Shown one piece after another: positions 33,601 to 45,687 of a stretch of 64,000 nucleotides of DNA. The notes beneath the pieces were generated by a model that searched no databases, was not told the origin of the DNA, and worked only from the letters and a program-made list of their open reading frames with translations. How positions within the stretch are numbered: the first letter of the stretch is position 1; each line of letters starts with the position of its first letter. Location of the stretch: assembly GCA_024867545.1 (NCBI GenBank), contig JANFNE010000006.1:1448001-1512000 (forward strand), in the 5' to 3' direction. Both the position numbers and the translations under genes were made by a program. The stretch comes from Phytopythium helicoides. Taxonomy: Eukaryota; Oomycota; Peronosporomycetes; Pythiales; Pythiaceae.

Positions 33601-34986
33601 GAGCTTGACAAATGTACATCCGTGATCGCCCTGGACATTTGTGCACAGTCTGTTCACAAGGGGTATGACAGCAGCGGCCTGGGTTTGTTCAGGTGGCTCT
33701 GACTGCGGCGTAGCTGGAGTCGTGGTACCTGATAGCTCTGTTCCAGATCCCAGGTGCATTTGCTGTTGTGGCTGCGATCGAGGAGAGGTAGGATTTGAGT
33801 CTCGCCTGGAGCCTCTAAACTTTGTCCACCATCGATAAGTGGTCCATTGGACAAATTGTTTGTGCTACTCGAGTCCATAGATGCAACGTTACTTATCATC
33901 CAGGCGTAACTGGGCTTGTTGGTATCATAGATTGAGCGCAGAACAAATGCTTTCGACCCTGCACACTTCACGAATCTTTGAATCGCGAATGATTTTCGTG
34001 TGGAGGAAGACAGACTGCTTTGAAGTGTTTTGAGCTCCGCTAAGGTAAGCAAGCGAAGCTGGCTACCTTGAGACGAGAGTATAGAACTCGGCGCCTCCAT
34101 TGTGTTTCCTCTCGAGGATCGGTCAAGTGGTTTGAAACTCGAAACTTGAGGCTCTTTGAAAACGATTACTCGCTCTGCGCCATCCCCGCCCTCAGTTAGC
34201 GCTGTAAACTTCTCGAGAACTTGCTTGTCGCTGAACTCGGTTGCTCTTTGGATAAACCCTGTTATCGGATCGGTGTGAATCCAAATTGCGCGGCCGGTTT
34301 CACCATAGATTATCGTGTCCGGTACACGCAGTCGAAGAGGTTGGCTTCGAGATGTTTGGGATCCACTCCGGCTAGCCAACTGTGGTCGCCTCCCGAACGG
34401 CGATGACGAGAGCTCCCTCGACGCGGTGGATGGAGATGGCGCAATTGGTGGAGGCACACTGTCCTTGGAGGCAAGGAAGGTGTAAAAGTGTACACCTGGC
34501 ATGAAATCCGGAGTATAACCAAAGTTGGTTGCAGGATCCACGAACGATACAGAAGCAGCTGCTTGACGATAACGCACAACTGCACGCTCTAACCGTGGTT
34601 CATCTTCGTCGCGAGTATCCACTTTCAAGCCCGTTTTCTCTTCCTGAACAAAAGGAATTAGCAACATAGTTTGACTTCACATGAGATATCATGAGACGAA
34701 GAGTTTGCAAGTCCAATGCTGGTACATACGGTGGCAGTTGCGATGCGATCGATATACTCGTTGATGTTGATTTAAAGCTTGACGTTGATAGATCCCTACT
34801 CGTCTTTTCAGCATCTAGCAGCGCGGCATGAAGCTTCTGTTGCACGAGGCTGGGCCGCTTCTCACCCGTATTCTGTCGACGTCCTGGAAGTGGCGCAACA
34901 GCATCAACTTCTGCCGATGATAACATGAAGCGCGAGAACGAGTGTAGGGCACTCGCTTCCCCATTGTTTGGGCAAAGCCGACTCAC
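30639..34986 (-). CDS. Large multi-exon protein, unrecognised, possible zinc-binding CxxC pairs
   Basis: Successive minus-strand segments form one gene: about 34986-34690 (MSRLCPNNGEASALHSF), 34640-33660 and 33550, 33490-32830, 32800-32260, and 32237-30639. The pieces include IIYGETGRAIWIHTDPITGF, a cysteine block KLVQCKCCLAAYPKSEL followed later by WSVCSYCYAIYERD, and two beta-rich regions (AHLVINGIYDIPAELYDAE; LWTLVLHLNQAHNLYSRE) that could be C2-like. Between them are long Ser/Glu-rich disordered linkers. Segment ends have GT/AG signals or small frame changes (near 33790 and 32237) that I could not settle. I do not recognise a family; C2-type membrane binding is only a guess. Confidence 0.55.
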
Positions 34987-35112
34987 AAATACTACATCGG
35001 GCTAACTTTTTCGTGAAACGGCGGCCGTATTTGGCTGGGCTAGCTGGCTATTTTTAATAAACCATGCTGGTCAAGCTGCAAATGATTGTTGTTCTTGCAC
35101 ATTTGAATAAGT

Positions 35113-36524
35113 ATGGGCAGTGAAATTGAGGCCACAACGGCGCAACTTCTTCAGCGCCAAGCATCGTCGAGTCGAACCAATCTACGTCAATACGCTTTTG
35201 CAGCGTCCATCGCGGTATGGTGAAGTGTTATGATCGCTGTTGTCAGCCCGACGTAATTTAACCGTCGCAAATCAATTGTCATCTTGAATGTAGAACCGGT
35301 TTTACACAGACGCCTCCCTTGCTCGACAACAACGTGCTGCAGATGTTACAAAGCGCAGACAAGCGAAGGCACATGCGCGCGCAACCGAACAGGTGCGTTG
35401 AGATAATCTACAAGTTTTAAGTTCTCCTCATTTGTTGAACATGACATTTTGGATGAAGGCGTACCGAGTTGAAAAACTGAAGCAAGAATTAGCAGAGGCG
35501 GAACGACTACGCTCGCTGAAAGAAGCGCGCGAGACGGCTCGGATGCGTCTGAAAGTCAGTCATGTTGCCGCATTGTACATTCAGTTCATTTGGAGAAAAC
35601 ACATCAGGAATCAATGTGCTCGAGAACGCCGAATTGCTCAAGCTAGCAAGACCGTCACACGGTATATCCGTAACTACATCAGACGGACTCGACAGCGTCA
35701 AGATATAGCAGCCCAGAAAATCCAGCAAACCTGGCGAATGCATTTACAATGGAGAGAGCAGGCGTACCATCGCCAAGTAGTGGCGAGGACTCTGTGGCGG
35801 TGGGCACACGCTCACCGCCTAAACTCCCGATTTGCAACAATTTTACAGCGCTGGTATCGAAAAAAGAGACGTCGACATCGATTTTCTGCAGCGAGATGCA
35901 TCCAGCTTCAGTGGCGTCGCATGACATTGTGGCGCACACTGTTTAGATTTGTTGACGAAGAGCTGCGCCGACTGCGCAGGGAAAAGGAAGAACGATGCGC
36001 ATGCATACTTCAGAGAACATTTGCAAAACATACCGTCTATCGGAGGTTGATAAAAATGAGTGAGCTGGCAGAGTTCCCAGCTGTGATGGCGCATTCTTGG
36101 CGAGAGCTTCAACTATTGGAGCCTACTGCACCCAGTGATTCTCGCGCTTTACAAAATGCCCAAGAAACGAGTCGACAACTAAAGCTGGCGTGAAATAGCG
36201 CTAAGGACACACGTAGACCATCTCCACAAGCAGCTGGAGGCCGCCCAAGCTGCGCTTGCAGATGAGCACGAGAGGGTCCGTCGCCACGCATCCATCGAGG
36301 AGTATCGTCGAGTAAAAGATGATCAGCTCCACAATCAGCGTCTGCATGAGGTCGAGGCATGTATGCGTCGGCAGATTCGTGAGGATATTGAGCGCGAGCT
36401 AGAAACGGCGAGGCGGCTTATGATCCGGTCCAAGCGCCGAGGGACGACCGCATTAGAGGGAGCTAGTACTCCTCCCTCCCATTCCTCCCAGGATACGGTG
36501 GACGCGCGCGTCGAGACGTTCTAG
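35113..36524 (+). CDS. IQ-motif coiled-coil protein
   Basis: Exon 1 starts at ATG 35113 (MGSEIEATTAQLLQRQASSS); two further exons follow, and the main one begins at AYRVEKLKQELAEAERLRS. The body is rich in IQ-like repeats: AALYIQFIWRKHIRNQCARE, AAQKIQQTWRMHLQWREQAY, FATILQRWYRKKRRRHRF, AARCIQLQWRRMTLW, CACILQRTFAKHTVYRRL. IQ motifs bind calmodulin. One frame stops at 36193, but the next frame carries a continuous coiled coil (HVDHLHKQLEAAQAALADEH) to TAG at 36522-36524, so one base is probably wrong near 36185. The 3' end overlaps the convergent gene below by 72 bp. Confidence 0.7.
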
Positions 36525-37328
36525 GTGGGAAGCATCCAACAAGTTCATGACGCATGCGCGCCTCTCAGTTATTTGTGGATCACCCCGCGCAACAACATTG
36601 AGTAAATTAGAAATGCCAAGTCCAGACATTTCGTCCGGCGAGATGCCGGCCTCGCGCAGCCTCTTCTTCTGCAGCATTTGATCCACGACCCACTCGCCCG
36701 TGAGTTTTTGGGTTGTCAGCCTCGCCTGTTTGAGCTGCTCCTCCGCCAGCGCGAGCTGGACGGCGTGCAGCTCGGCGCTTCGCTGCTCCTTTTTCATCTC
36801 GAGGTCCAACCGGCGCGTCTCAATGTCAACCCTCGCGGCCTGCAGGCTCAGCTTATGTCGATAATAGTCCGTCGACTTGACGTTCACGCTGGCGTCGCTG
36901 CTGGCAGTTTGCTGGACAAGTGTCGGCGCCTTCTTGCGGCGCTTCTGCGGCCTTGCGGGCTCGCTGGCGTCCGACCTGGCGCTCGCGCGCACCGCGACGA
37001 CCGTGGCGTCGTCGTCCTCCTCGTCGTCGCAGACGTCCACGACCTCCTGCGAGCGCGCGTCGCCGGGCTGCGACCTTGTCGCGCGGCCGCCCTCGCTCTC
37101 GGTGCCATCGTCGGCCGCCTCGACCTCGTCGTCCGCCAGCAGCAGCCGCACGAACGCCTCCTTGGTGCGCTGCTTGGGGTTGACGCGCAGCTGGCGCGCC
37201 GCGATCTCGCGCTTGAGCTGCGCCAGCGTCCAGTCCGCGTACTCGTCGGAGCGCGGCGCCGGGCAGCGCTCGTCCGCGCGCGCCGTCCAGAAGCGCGACA
37301 CCTCGCGCACCCACGGCGCCATCGCCAT
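36453..37328 (-). CDS. SAP-like domain nuclear protein with coiled coil
   Basis: Single exon, 291 aa. Near the N-terminus DWTLAQLKREIAARQLRVNP with KQRTKEAFVRLLLADD has the helix-extended-helix pattern of SAP-like DNA-binding domains. An acidic region (DVCDDEEDDDATVV), a basic nuclear-localisation-like PQKRRKKAP and a coiled coil (ARVDIETRRLDLEMKKEQRS) follow. It resembles small chromatin-associated proteins common in oomycetes, but I cannot name an orthologue. Its last 24 codons overlap the 3' coding end of the IQ protein on the other strand. Confidence 0.7.
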   Translation of the reverse strand: MAMAPWVREVSRFWTARADERCPAPRSDEYADWTLAQLKREIAARQLRVNPKQRTKEAFVRLLLADDEVEAADDGTESEGGRATRSQPGDARSQEVVDVCDDEEDDDATVVAVRASARSDASEPARPQKRRKKAPTLVQQTASSDASVNVKSTDYYRHKLSLQAARVDIETRRLDLEMKKEQRSAELHAVQLALAEEQLKQARLTTQKLTGEWVVDQMLQKKRLREAGISPDEMSGLGISNLLNVVARGDPQITERRACVMNLLDASHLERLDARVHRILGGMGGRSTSSL

Positions 37329-37365
37329 GCTGGTTCGGCAATTTGGCAGGTTATTTTGTGTTCAT

Positions 37366-37388
37366 TTTTTTCAAAAAAAAAAAAAAAA
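37366..37388. repeat. Poly-T/poly-A tract
   Basis: A run of T followed by about 16 A in the short divergent promoter between the SAP-like gene and the WQPFEGG repeat gene; likely nucleosome-excluding and prone to slippage. Confidence 0.7.
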
Positions 37389-37463
37389 TGTGGCCCACAC
37401 AGCCGAAACGTTCAGGTGAAACGTCGCTTACCGCCATTATAGATCCCGCGGGCGCCTGTCGCC

Positions 37464-40400
37464 ATGGAGCGCGACAGCCAGCACATGCGCGTGACGGCGC
37501 TGGTGCTGTCCGTGGGCTCCTTCTTCCTGTTTATCGCGGCGGAGACGCTGCAGTACGAAGGGCGCGCGCGCGCACCGCGTGGTGCTCACGCTCGTGGCGC
37601 TCGGCGCGCTCGGCTTCGCGTGGATCGGCCCGCTCACGCTGCTCGCCGGGTCGCTGCGCTCGCCCGCTTTCAAGTGGTGGCAGCCGTTCGAGGGCGGCGT
37701 CGAGTTCGCGTGCATGCAGGCCTTCGGATGGAGCCTTGACGCGCTCGTGCTCACGGCCTCGGCCGTCGTGCTCGCCAACTACCGCGTGAGAGAGTGGTTC
37801 CAGGGGCTGTACCTGCTGCTCGGCGTCACGGGATTCAGCGCGCAGATTCTGCTCAACCTCAGCCTGTCCAGCTTCCGAGAGGGACCCCCGGGACGCCCCG
37901 AGTTCCAGTTCCCGCTAAATACCAAGGCCATCGTCAGCCTGCTCATCTCGGCCTCCGCCACACTCATGTTCATGGTATACGACGCCTGCGCACACCTGCT
38001 GCAGTCCAGCGTCATCATCACGCTCGCATGCTCACTCTTCATGATATCGTCTGCCATCATCCACATCGTCTACGGCTGCCGAGAGATCCCCGGCTACCGC
38101 TTCTGGCAGCCCTTTGAGGGCGACCGCATGTTTCTGCTGCTGCAGTACCTGGGCTGGCAATTTCTCGCCGGGGTCATTGCAGGGTCACTGATCCTGTGCG
38201 TAGACTCAGACTCGACCAAGTCGAACTCGACCACGCTCTACTCTGTGGGTCCCGCGACAACCCTGGGTTTGATGGGTCTAGTCTCTCAAGTGCTACTTCT
38301 GGTTTCACTCCAGTTCTTCCGCTCCGACGGAGGGAATGATGCTGCACCCACATCAGTGGTGAACCACAGCAAAAACCCTCCAGAAGTTTTCGTTGCGGCT
38401 TTACTCACTTTCAGCGCGCTGGCTGTCAGTCTGGTATCCTATTCCTCCCGAACGATAGATGGCGTTGCACATTTCCCAGCTGTACAGACTTTTCTCCAAC
38501 ACGAACGCATTTGGTGGGCAATCGGCACTCTCGCCATCGCGATTGCTACTCCAATCGCGCAGATGGGAGCAATCCGACTCAACCAAGACTTTCATTGGTG
38601 GCAACCGTTCATCGGTGGCACGCGCTTTGTCTTTTTACAGACGATGGGCTGGTTTTGGTACGGTGTTGACATGGCGCTGATGATCGTCTTGTGGATGAAC
38701 AGCCGCTACGTTGGTGAGCCAGTCTCAGTGTGTGTGTTTTCTCTTGGGGCAGCCTCAACGGTTGCAATTGCGCTTTCCCTATCATCCTTCAAGGCCCCGC
38801 CACGTGGCGCGAAGATAGCATTGTCATCGCAAAGTTCCCCGCATGCAGCAAAGACCGATGTTGCCCTGTTCCTGATATTCGCACTGACTTGTGCATCCTT
38901 CCACGTATTGGTGGATGTTTTCCACAACAGCATGGCTGGAGCGGTGCGAGTTCTCTGTGTCGCACTCGGTACAGGCGCAAGTGTTGTGGGATGCGGAATC
39001 GCACAGATATCGGGTCGTCGGTACTTCCCGTCTTATCGCTTCTGGCAGCCATTTGAAGGCGGGACACGATTTGTAGTTCGCCAAGCGGTTGGATGGAGTT
39101 TGTTTGCCGTCCAGCTACTCTTCGATTCCTTGCTCTTAACTATCATCGCGTGGCAGCGTGCTCCGTCAGGGGTTCCAAGCTTGATGGGGGTGTTTTCACT
39201 TGTTCCGCATTTCCTGATTGCCTCGTCGATCACTCACTTTCGCGAGCCCACGACATTAGGAACTGTCGAGCCCCGTCGAAAGTCAGCAACAACAAGCCTG
39301 AGCTGGCGCGAGCTTTGCCGAGACATCCCGATCCGATGGCGACTAGCTGTCAATGCGGTGATTGCTATCGGCTCCATGATTCTTTTCGTTAGCGCAGAAA
39401 TTGTCCACGGAAACGATCGCATCCAGCATGCAGAGCAAGTTTTATACCTCTTTGGTTTCTTGTCATCACTGTGTGGTATGATCTTTGGTCACTGCATACT
39501 TGCTCCAAAGATGCACTCCTCTTACAGACTATTTCAGCCTTTCGTGGTGGCATACGCTTCGTTACTCTTCAAGGAGCTGCGTGGACGCTCATGAGTATGG
39601 GGTGGGCGGTGGCGTGCACCGTTCTCTACTGGAGTGAGGAGTTCTTCCGGGTAAAAGGTATCCATCTTCTGACTGGCGTGCAATTCTTCGTTGCCCAGGT
39701 GTTGTTGTTGCAGTCACTGGCGATGTTCAAGCCACAGCCACTTCAAGGTCGAAGATTCGATAACACTAAAAGTATCCAGACCGGGTTTCGGTCCCAAGCG
39801 GAAGATTGGATCAACCAGTTTCTCGTTGGTCCGCTATTAGGAATCGCGGGCTGCTTTGTCTTCGTCCTAGTCGACCTCGGAATTGTCTACTTTGGACCAT
39901 CGGTTCCAGTATTCCCCATGACGGTCTGCGCTGTCCTGGCTTTGTTTTCGTCGATTCCAATGTCGTACAGTATCGCGTCGTCTTCGTTTGGTATCCGTGC
40001 GAAGGCGTTCAGTGGCAGCATCGTGTTTGTTGTCGCAGGATGTGCCTTGTGGTCTTTCACACTGCTCTTAGCAGTTGTGTATAGTTACAATTTGTGGGCA
40101 CTTGAGACCGAAGTTGGAGACTCTCTGACGCGTTCGAAATCTCCGACCGCATTCATGGGTACATTCACCGGCATGATCGGCTTTATTGCGCAGTTGCTGG
40201 TGCTTCAAGCACCCTGACTCTCGTACCTCGAGGCACTCCAAGGATGAACTTTGGACAAAGGTCGACAAATCCATGCTATTGATTGAGCAGCGAGCGGGGT
40301 ATGTTGCTGTGTGGGCATATTCGGGTGCTGCTGTTGCAGCGTGGACATTCTACTGCTACGTTCGTGCCATGATTCCTCGACAGCTTGCAACGAGTCAGGT

Positions 40401-40497
40401 ATTCAGCTTACTCGTGTGCACTGCAGTCGTGATCTGCTCTGCTTGCTGGATTCAACAGCACATACTTAGTGGTTGCGAAGTGAAGATCGGACCGTGA
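37464..40497 (+). CDS. Polytopic membrane protein with repeated WQPFEGG units
   Basis: ATG 37464 (MERDSQHMRVTALVLS). After one frame break near 37565, a frame is open to about 39540; a missing T in CCTTTCG then moves it to a frame open to 40217, and a last change leads to 40497. The protein is built from internal repeats of about 150 residues, each with several TM helices and a conserved block: FKWWQPFEGGVEF, YRFWQPFEGDRMF, FHWWQPFIGGTRF, YRFWQPFEGGTRF and a fifth, degenerate YRLFQPF-RGGIRF. Each block is followed by Q..GW and ends before a Ser-Phe-Lys/Arg motif such as LSLSSFREGP. I know of no named family. The architecture suggests a tandemly duplicated membrane module such as a transporter, channel or sensor. 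Confidence 0.72.
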
Positions 40498-41871
40498 GCT
40501 CATTACTACCTGGTGTTGCTCCCTTGGACTCGCCCAACGATGGCGTAGCAGCCCTTTGTATCGGCGTGGACTGCTATATTCACCTAGCGCTCCTCCTTTC
40601 CGTGTCGGATGTTGTTGCACTTTCAAAGTCCTGCCGCGCAATTCACGGTTTACTGACAGAGAACTTCTGGCGTCACGTTTTCAGGCATCGACTTCAGCAA
40701 AAGAGATTGCCTTTTCAAGAACAGGCTATATTAATGCAGTCATTCGAAGTCGCGTATCCCAGTTGGTTCAAGCTTCAGCCCCCAGTCTGCATTGAGTTCG
40801 CTAACACGTGTTGAAGATTCGATTTTTAAAAGCTTGTGTCGTCTTGAACATCCTCAGTGGACGTCATTTACTGACGAGGTCCCGGGTATTCGGTAGGTGC
40901 CAACTAAATATCTTGAAGGCTCTTTGTGAGTGAAGCAGGACGAACTAACCATTGTATGTGCACGCTACAGGTTATCGAAGTGGAAGGCGCTATGTCTGGG
41001 CAACGAGCGCACCTTCTCGCTGAAGCAGTGCTTTTTCTGCCATACATGGGAGCTTTCAAAGTGTTCAAGGCCACGCATTGGGAGATTGCTGAGAGCTGTA
41101 GCCGACGGGCACCAAGTACGTGGATAACAGTGTGCAGCTGTCAGTCGTCAGATCACGGTCGAAGTGTGCCTCAAAGTGCTCATCGGTTCTGTGCGGAGAA
41201 ACTACTTCTTCCCAGAGGCAGTAGCTCTCCGATGTTGCGGCCAACGGACTGCGTCACTTGCATTGGGCGGCTTGTTGAGGATATACGACTCCCTGCTTCG
41301 CTCAGTGAGCTACTCGCTGTCACTTGGAAGGACATCATGGTGTTCCGTCAAGACTTTGGTGGCGGCTTCCTGATCGTAGTTCCAAGCTGTTCTGCCGTAC
41401 TTTCGACAACTCTGCGGTCATTTGGATGGGAGTCACTCACGTTCTATTTGTGGGTTACGCTCGCCGTCGCTATCTGCTTTGTTGTGCATTCGCCATGGTT
41501 TGACGCGCGACTCCAGCGGCCTCCAAGGCGAAGATTCACCTACCTTCCTTGCGTACCAGCGCCTGTACCACGGCCTAGTGATGTCAAGTATCGCACACGT
41601 CGCGCTTTGCTCGCCGTACGTTTCGGTTTTCACACCGGAGCGATCCACAATTATTCGAGTTGCGACCAATCTATTTTTCTATACAAACTTCTTTTTCCTC
41701 CTCGTTGTGGGAGTCGCGATGCTCATTGTTTACTGGCGAGCCCGCTATCCGCTTCAAACGCTGCGTGAGGTGCCTGCTGTTGGCTCTCACTCGAATGGAG
41801 ATGCGATAGTGGACGAGAAACCAGGCTCCTGCATCATGTGCCAGCTGCTCGTGTGCAATATGGATAGATAA
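40473..41871 (+). CDS. F-box-like segment followed by membrane segments (disrupted or complex gene)
   Basis: The frame 40473-40814 encodes HLALLLSVSDVVALSKSCRA, then LTENFWRHVFRHRLQ, an F-box pattern (substrate adaptor of SCF ubiquitin ligases). It has no ATG before the F-box, so it may be spliced or fused to the upstream WQPFEGG gene. Sense continues in other frames: FKSLCRLEHPQWTSFTDEVP, an intron at about 40893-40971, WKALCLGNERTFSLKQC with CFFCHTW, LKVLIGSVRRNYFFPEAV, and finally ATNLFFYTNFFFLLVVGVAM (TM) with a hydrophilic tail to 41871. The exon structure was not resolved. It could be one multi-exon F-box/TM gene or two broken genes. Confidence 0.4.
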
Positions 41872-41947
41872 AACAAATGCGTCTTTTTAGATTCTTATGG
41901 ACGAACAACATTGCCATGAACAGCAGGCTTGTAAAATATATTCTTCG

Positions 41948-44900
41948 CTAGATGGAGTTGATCGTTTGAGAAATGCTGAATGCGAGCGCATGCCGCAAGA
42001 GTTGACGACGCTTGGAGGCACTTTGCTTTCCCATATATGTCCTTGGAGATTGCAGAACTTTCAAAATGCCTTCCATGTCAGCGCGCTCAAGGCGACCACG
42101 CAACTCGTCAAGTACCACCAGCGCCATGCTGAAGATAATCCGCCACCCATCGATCGCGAAAATGTCGAGCAGTCGTACCACAAGACGCGGACCCGCAGTC
42201 TCGAACGATGAAAAGAGTGTCATGAACCAACGGGTACAAAAGGACGCAACATGCACGCCCTCTTGTTGGAAGTGCTCATATAGCTCAGGCATGTGTGTTG
42301 AGAAGAGAACCTCATACTTGCTCAGAAAAGGCTGGAGCACTGCCAACCCAGGCTCATACAGATTGCGATCATTCTCAGGCTCCGAGAATCCAACGAATAG
42401 CCAGAAAATGTCGGCTTCGTCGTCGGCCACTTCAGCTAATAGCCGGACGAGAAAACTCATGCCTTGGCAATACCCAACACGTGGGTTGTACACGACATAC
42501 GCCCGCAACACACGCCTAGTTTTGGCTTCTAGAAGTGCACGATGAGTACTTGCGTCGTCATCTGAACGAGGACTATTCAATAGTGGTTCTTCCGTGAGCT
42601 TGAGTGCGGCTGCGTTGATCTGGTTCTTAGCAGACGACGTAAGCGATTCTGCGCCGGCAAAAGTCTCATTTGTTTCAGAACTGCCTCCGCTTGGTGTTGA
42701 CAATGAAGCGTGCGATCGGGTTGATGTCGGTTTTGAATCAGTATATTCTTCATCACTTTCGTCCTGGCGGTGTTTCAGAACATGCAAATCGAGTTAGCGC
42801 TTACTGGAAGTCGATTCATCATGGCTATACACACCGGTTCGTTTGCGTAAATGTCTTTGTGGCACGTGCGCGCTACGTCCACGTCGATCTCATGCATCCA
42901 TGACAGCAGCTGAATATCCTCCTCAGACGCAGGCTCTTTGTGCATTGCTGCCTCTGTAAGTTTTGTCCCGACTTTCAGCACGAGCTGTTCATACATCCGT
43001 TTTCTCGTCTCGCGGCTAAGTAGATGCGGCAACGCCCCATCATCCGATCTCCATGGAGTAACCTCATAAAATGCAGCTAGCCACACTGTGTGTCGACGCG
43101 ACTGCCCTAAACCAGATGAGCGAATGCATTGCTTCCACAATGGTGGGCAACCCAGCATGTGCGACCTCAAATGTCGATTGACCTGCACGTTGCATTCGTT
43201 CGTAAACATGCATTGCGTCACAAAAGGATTGCGCTTACTCACCATGGAAATGTTCGCTAGTTCATGAAGCTGGAGCATGGACAGGCATTCGTGCAGGATA
43301 TGTGGGTGCTATTCACCACAGTATCACGTTGCGTTAATCGACAAACATCTTCTATCAATGTGCTAGAACGAATACAAACCTCTCGCAGAAGCTGACTTAG
43401 TAAATCGTGACAAGGAGTGTCGGGGAGACTCTCTGCTTCTCGTTGGGGACCTTTGCGCACGTCAATGTCCCACAAACACGCTTGAATGGCTTTCCATTCA
43501 GCTGCCGATAGACCAATCGCAGGTGTCGAGCCTGACGGAGCTACTTTGTGCCTCTTCAATAAGTGAACGGAGTTAGAGAAGCTTTTAGAACTATGCATGA
43601 ATTTTGCGACGCACCCGGCGAGGTGACCGAGGAGACGATCCACCAGTGCCAGTTGGAGAAACAACCAAGTAGCCAGCATCAGGTAAACCATCACTACCAT
43701 TGGGAGTGCGTGCACGAGGTGAGCGGGGCCGTGGGGTACCTCCAAGCTTTCCCCGAAATGAGTTGCGAAACGAGGTGAACATGCTTGGGCTCTGTAGCTG
43801 ATTGAGTCGCGAGCGTGGGGGAGACAGCACCGAAGTCATCTCAATGCCATCCGAATCGCTGCTGACGCCCTCGGATGGCTGTGAAGATGAATGGTTGTCT
43901 TCATCGTTCGTGTGTGCCAAGGCAACTGGGTGAGCTGCGACTGTTTTCAATTCTTCAGGATCGACCATTTCAGATGGCGCCTTGAGAGTTGGAACTGCCA
44001 GCTGTAAAGTGCTAGAAGTATTATTTGCTCGTGCAAGCATATCAGAGAGGTTTGGTGGTGAGCGTCCCAGCTCAAACTCTTCAAGCGTAATTGAAGGACG
44101 TGACACCGTATCAATGTCTTCATCTTCAGGGAAACTAGTTCCATCGATCTCGGACCAGTCCTCCGATGTTATGCTTGACATCTTGTGCAGCCGATACGAT
44201 GTGCTTGATGGCTGGGACGATGGTTGCGACACCGTGGATAATGTGCGTTGAGCATTGGAATAAGTCGCGCCGGTCACAATCTCCATCTCTGTCGCTGAAA
44301 GGCTCGGGAATAGCGATTTGTTCCCGTTGAAGAAGAAGGTAGCGAGGTGCAGCCGCTGCATGATGATCATAACATTTAGTGGAATATACTTTGAAAGCAC
44401 CATGCATCTGCTACGCACCATGGCAGCGAATAGATCGTTTTGGTTCGAAAATCCTTGGCCATGAGTCAGATCCTCTAGGAAACCCCACCATGTAAAGTCA
44501 GCTTCTACATGCAAAAACTGTTTCTTCCGAGTGAAAATAACGCACCAATAGTCGGTACCAGCTCCCGCTGGATGCCATCTAGTTCCATCTCCAGTGCCGC
44601 AAGCTTGGACTCTCCCTTGCGGCGTCTTTCGTCAACCTCGGGTAATCCAGCAGCAATAATGTGCTCAACTGCCTCGCGTGCGGCATTGCGACTCTGTACG
44701 AGTTGGTTGCGAGCAGTGAGCTGTGTAATAAGTTGATTATGACGCTCGAGACGGGTTGCCAGCGGGTCGACTACTGTAAACCGAATCGACTGCTCTGTGA
44801 TATCGATTCCGTCGCGCACGATGCGCTCCACATTCTCGAGAAACTCTGCACTCAGCTGGTGGGTTACAGTATCGGATCTGGAAACACAAGCACCTCTTGG

Positions 44901-45296
44901 TGAGATTGAGTGGATCATCCATCCATGCACGTTGCATTCCACCTGAGTGACTCGGAAAACAGTCGGGCCACTTGCAGCATCGACGTGCACGTGAGCTGTG
45001 CTCTCAGTCACCGAGTCAGTCCCCTGTTGGGCGCCTCAACTCACATGATGGATCGTCACCTGTAGCTGCTGCAGCATCGTGCTCAGCTCGCTGTCGAGCC
45101 TCCTCAGCAGCTGGTCCTGCTCGGAAAACTCCCTCACCGCAGCCGCAAGCGCCGGTGGGGCGTCCTTGTCCATTTCCATCTCGCTCTTCTTCCCCTCCGG
45201 CCCGGCGGCCACCCCAGTGGCCCCATACCGTCCCATTTTCTTGCGGAATCCCTGGAAGAGCCCTCCGCCTCCATTCGAAGACGTGGACGTTGCCAT
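41948..45296 (-). CDS. TBC-domain Rab GTPase-activating protein with N-terminal coiled-coil/BAR-like region
   Basis: Seven exons: 45296..45045, 44942..44546, 44504..43615, 43553..43380, 43308..43243, 43182..42805, 42763..41948. The total is 2973 nt (990 aa), and two introns are only 41 nt. The N-terminus (GGGGLFQGFRKKMGRYGATG, then helices such as FLENVERIVRDGIDITEQSI) could form a BAR-like coiled coil. A long Ser-rich linker follows. The TBC domain spans about residue 590 to the C-terminus: PLWKQCIRSSGLGQSRRHTV, the arginine-finger motif IDVDVARTCHKD, then RVGYCQGMSFLVRLLAE with the glutamine finger. Both catalytic fingers are present, so it should stimulate GTP hydrolysis by a Rab in membrane traffic. 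The Rab target is unknown. Confidence 0.87.
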
Positions 45297-45687
45297 CCTT
45301 CTCTCAACGCTCCTCGCGGCTGTGGGGCAGCTACGAACGCGGCACCGACGCGGGAACAGCCACCGACCGCGCTGCTATTTCTGACGCGCTGGCCCACCGC
45401 GATCCACGCGGCAGCAGATGCAGCTGGAGCCCGTGAAGCGCGCGACTGCAGGCGCCGGAGGCGGAGATGACGAAGGTGGCGAACCGGTCGCTGTAGCTGC
45501 TCGGGACTTTCTCATGGGCGTCGTGGCGTCGTGAAGACGCACACTTGGGGTTTGTATGAACTATCGTGAGGCACCGTTCCTCGGATCCACATGTCGATCT
45601 AACCCATTTTGGCTAGAGACACAAGCTGCCCAAGTTGAAGTGGAGAGACCACGCACCGCGCAAAGCTAAACTTGTCGGGCGTCACCA
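45297..45687. other. Divergent promoter region
   Basis: Between the TBC gene (minus) and the ARM-PHD gene (plus). GC-rich near the left gene. No conserved coding or repeat. Confidence 0.45.
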
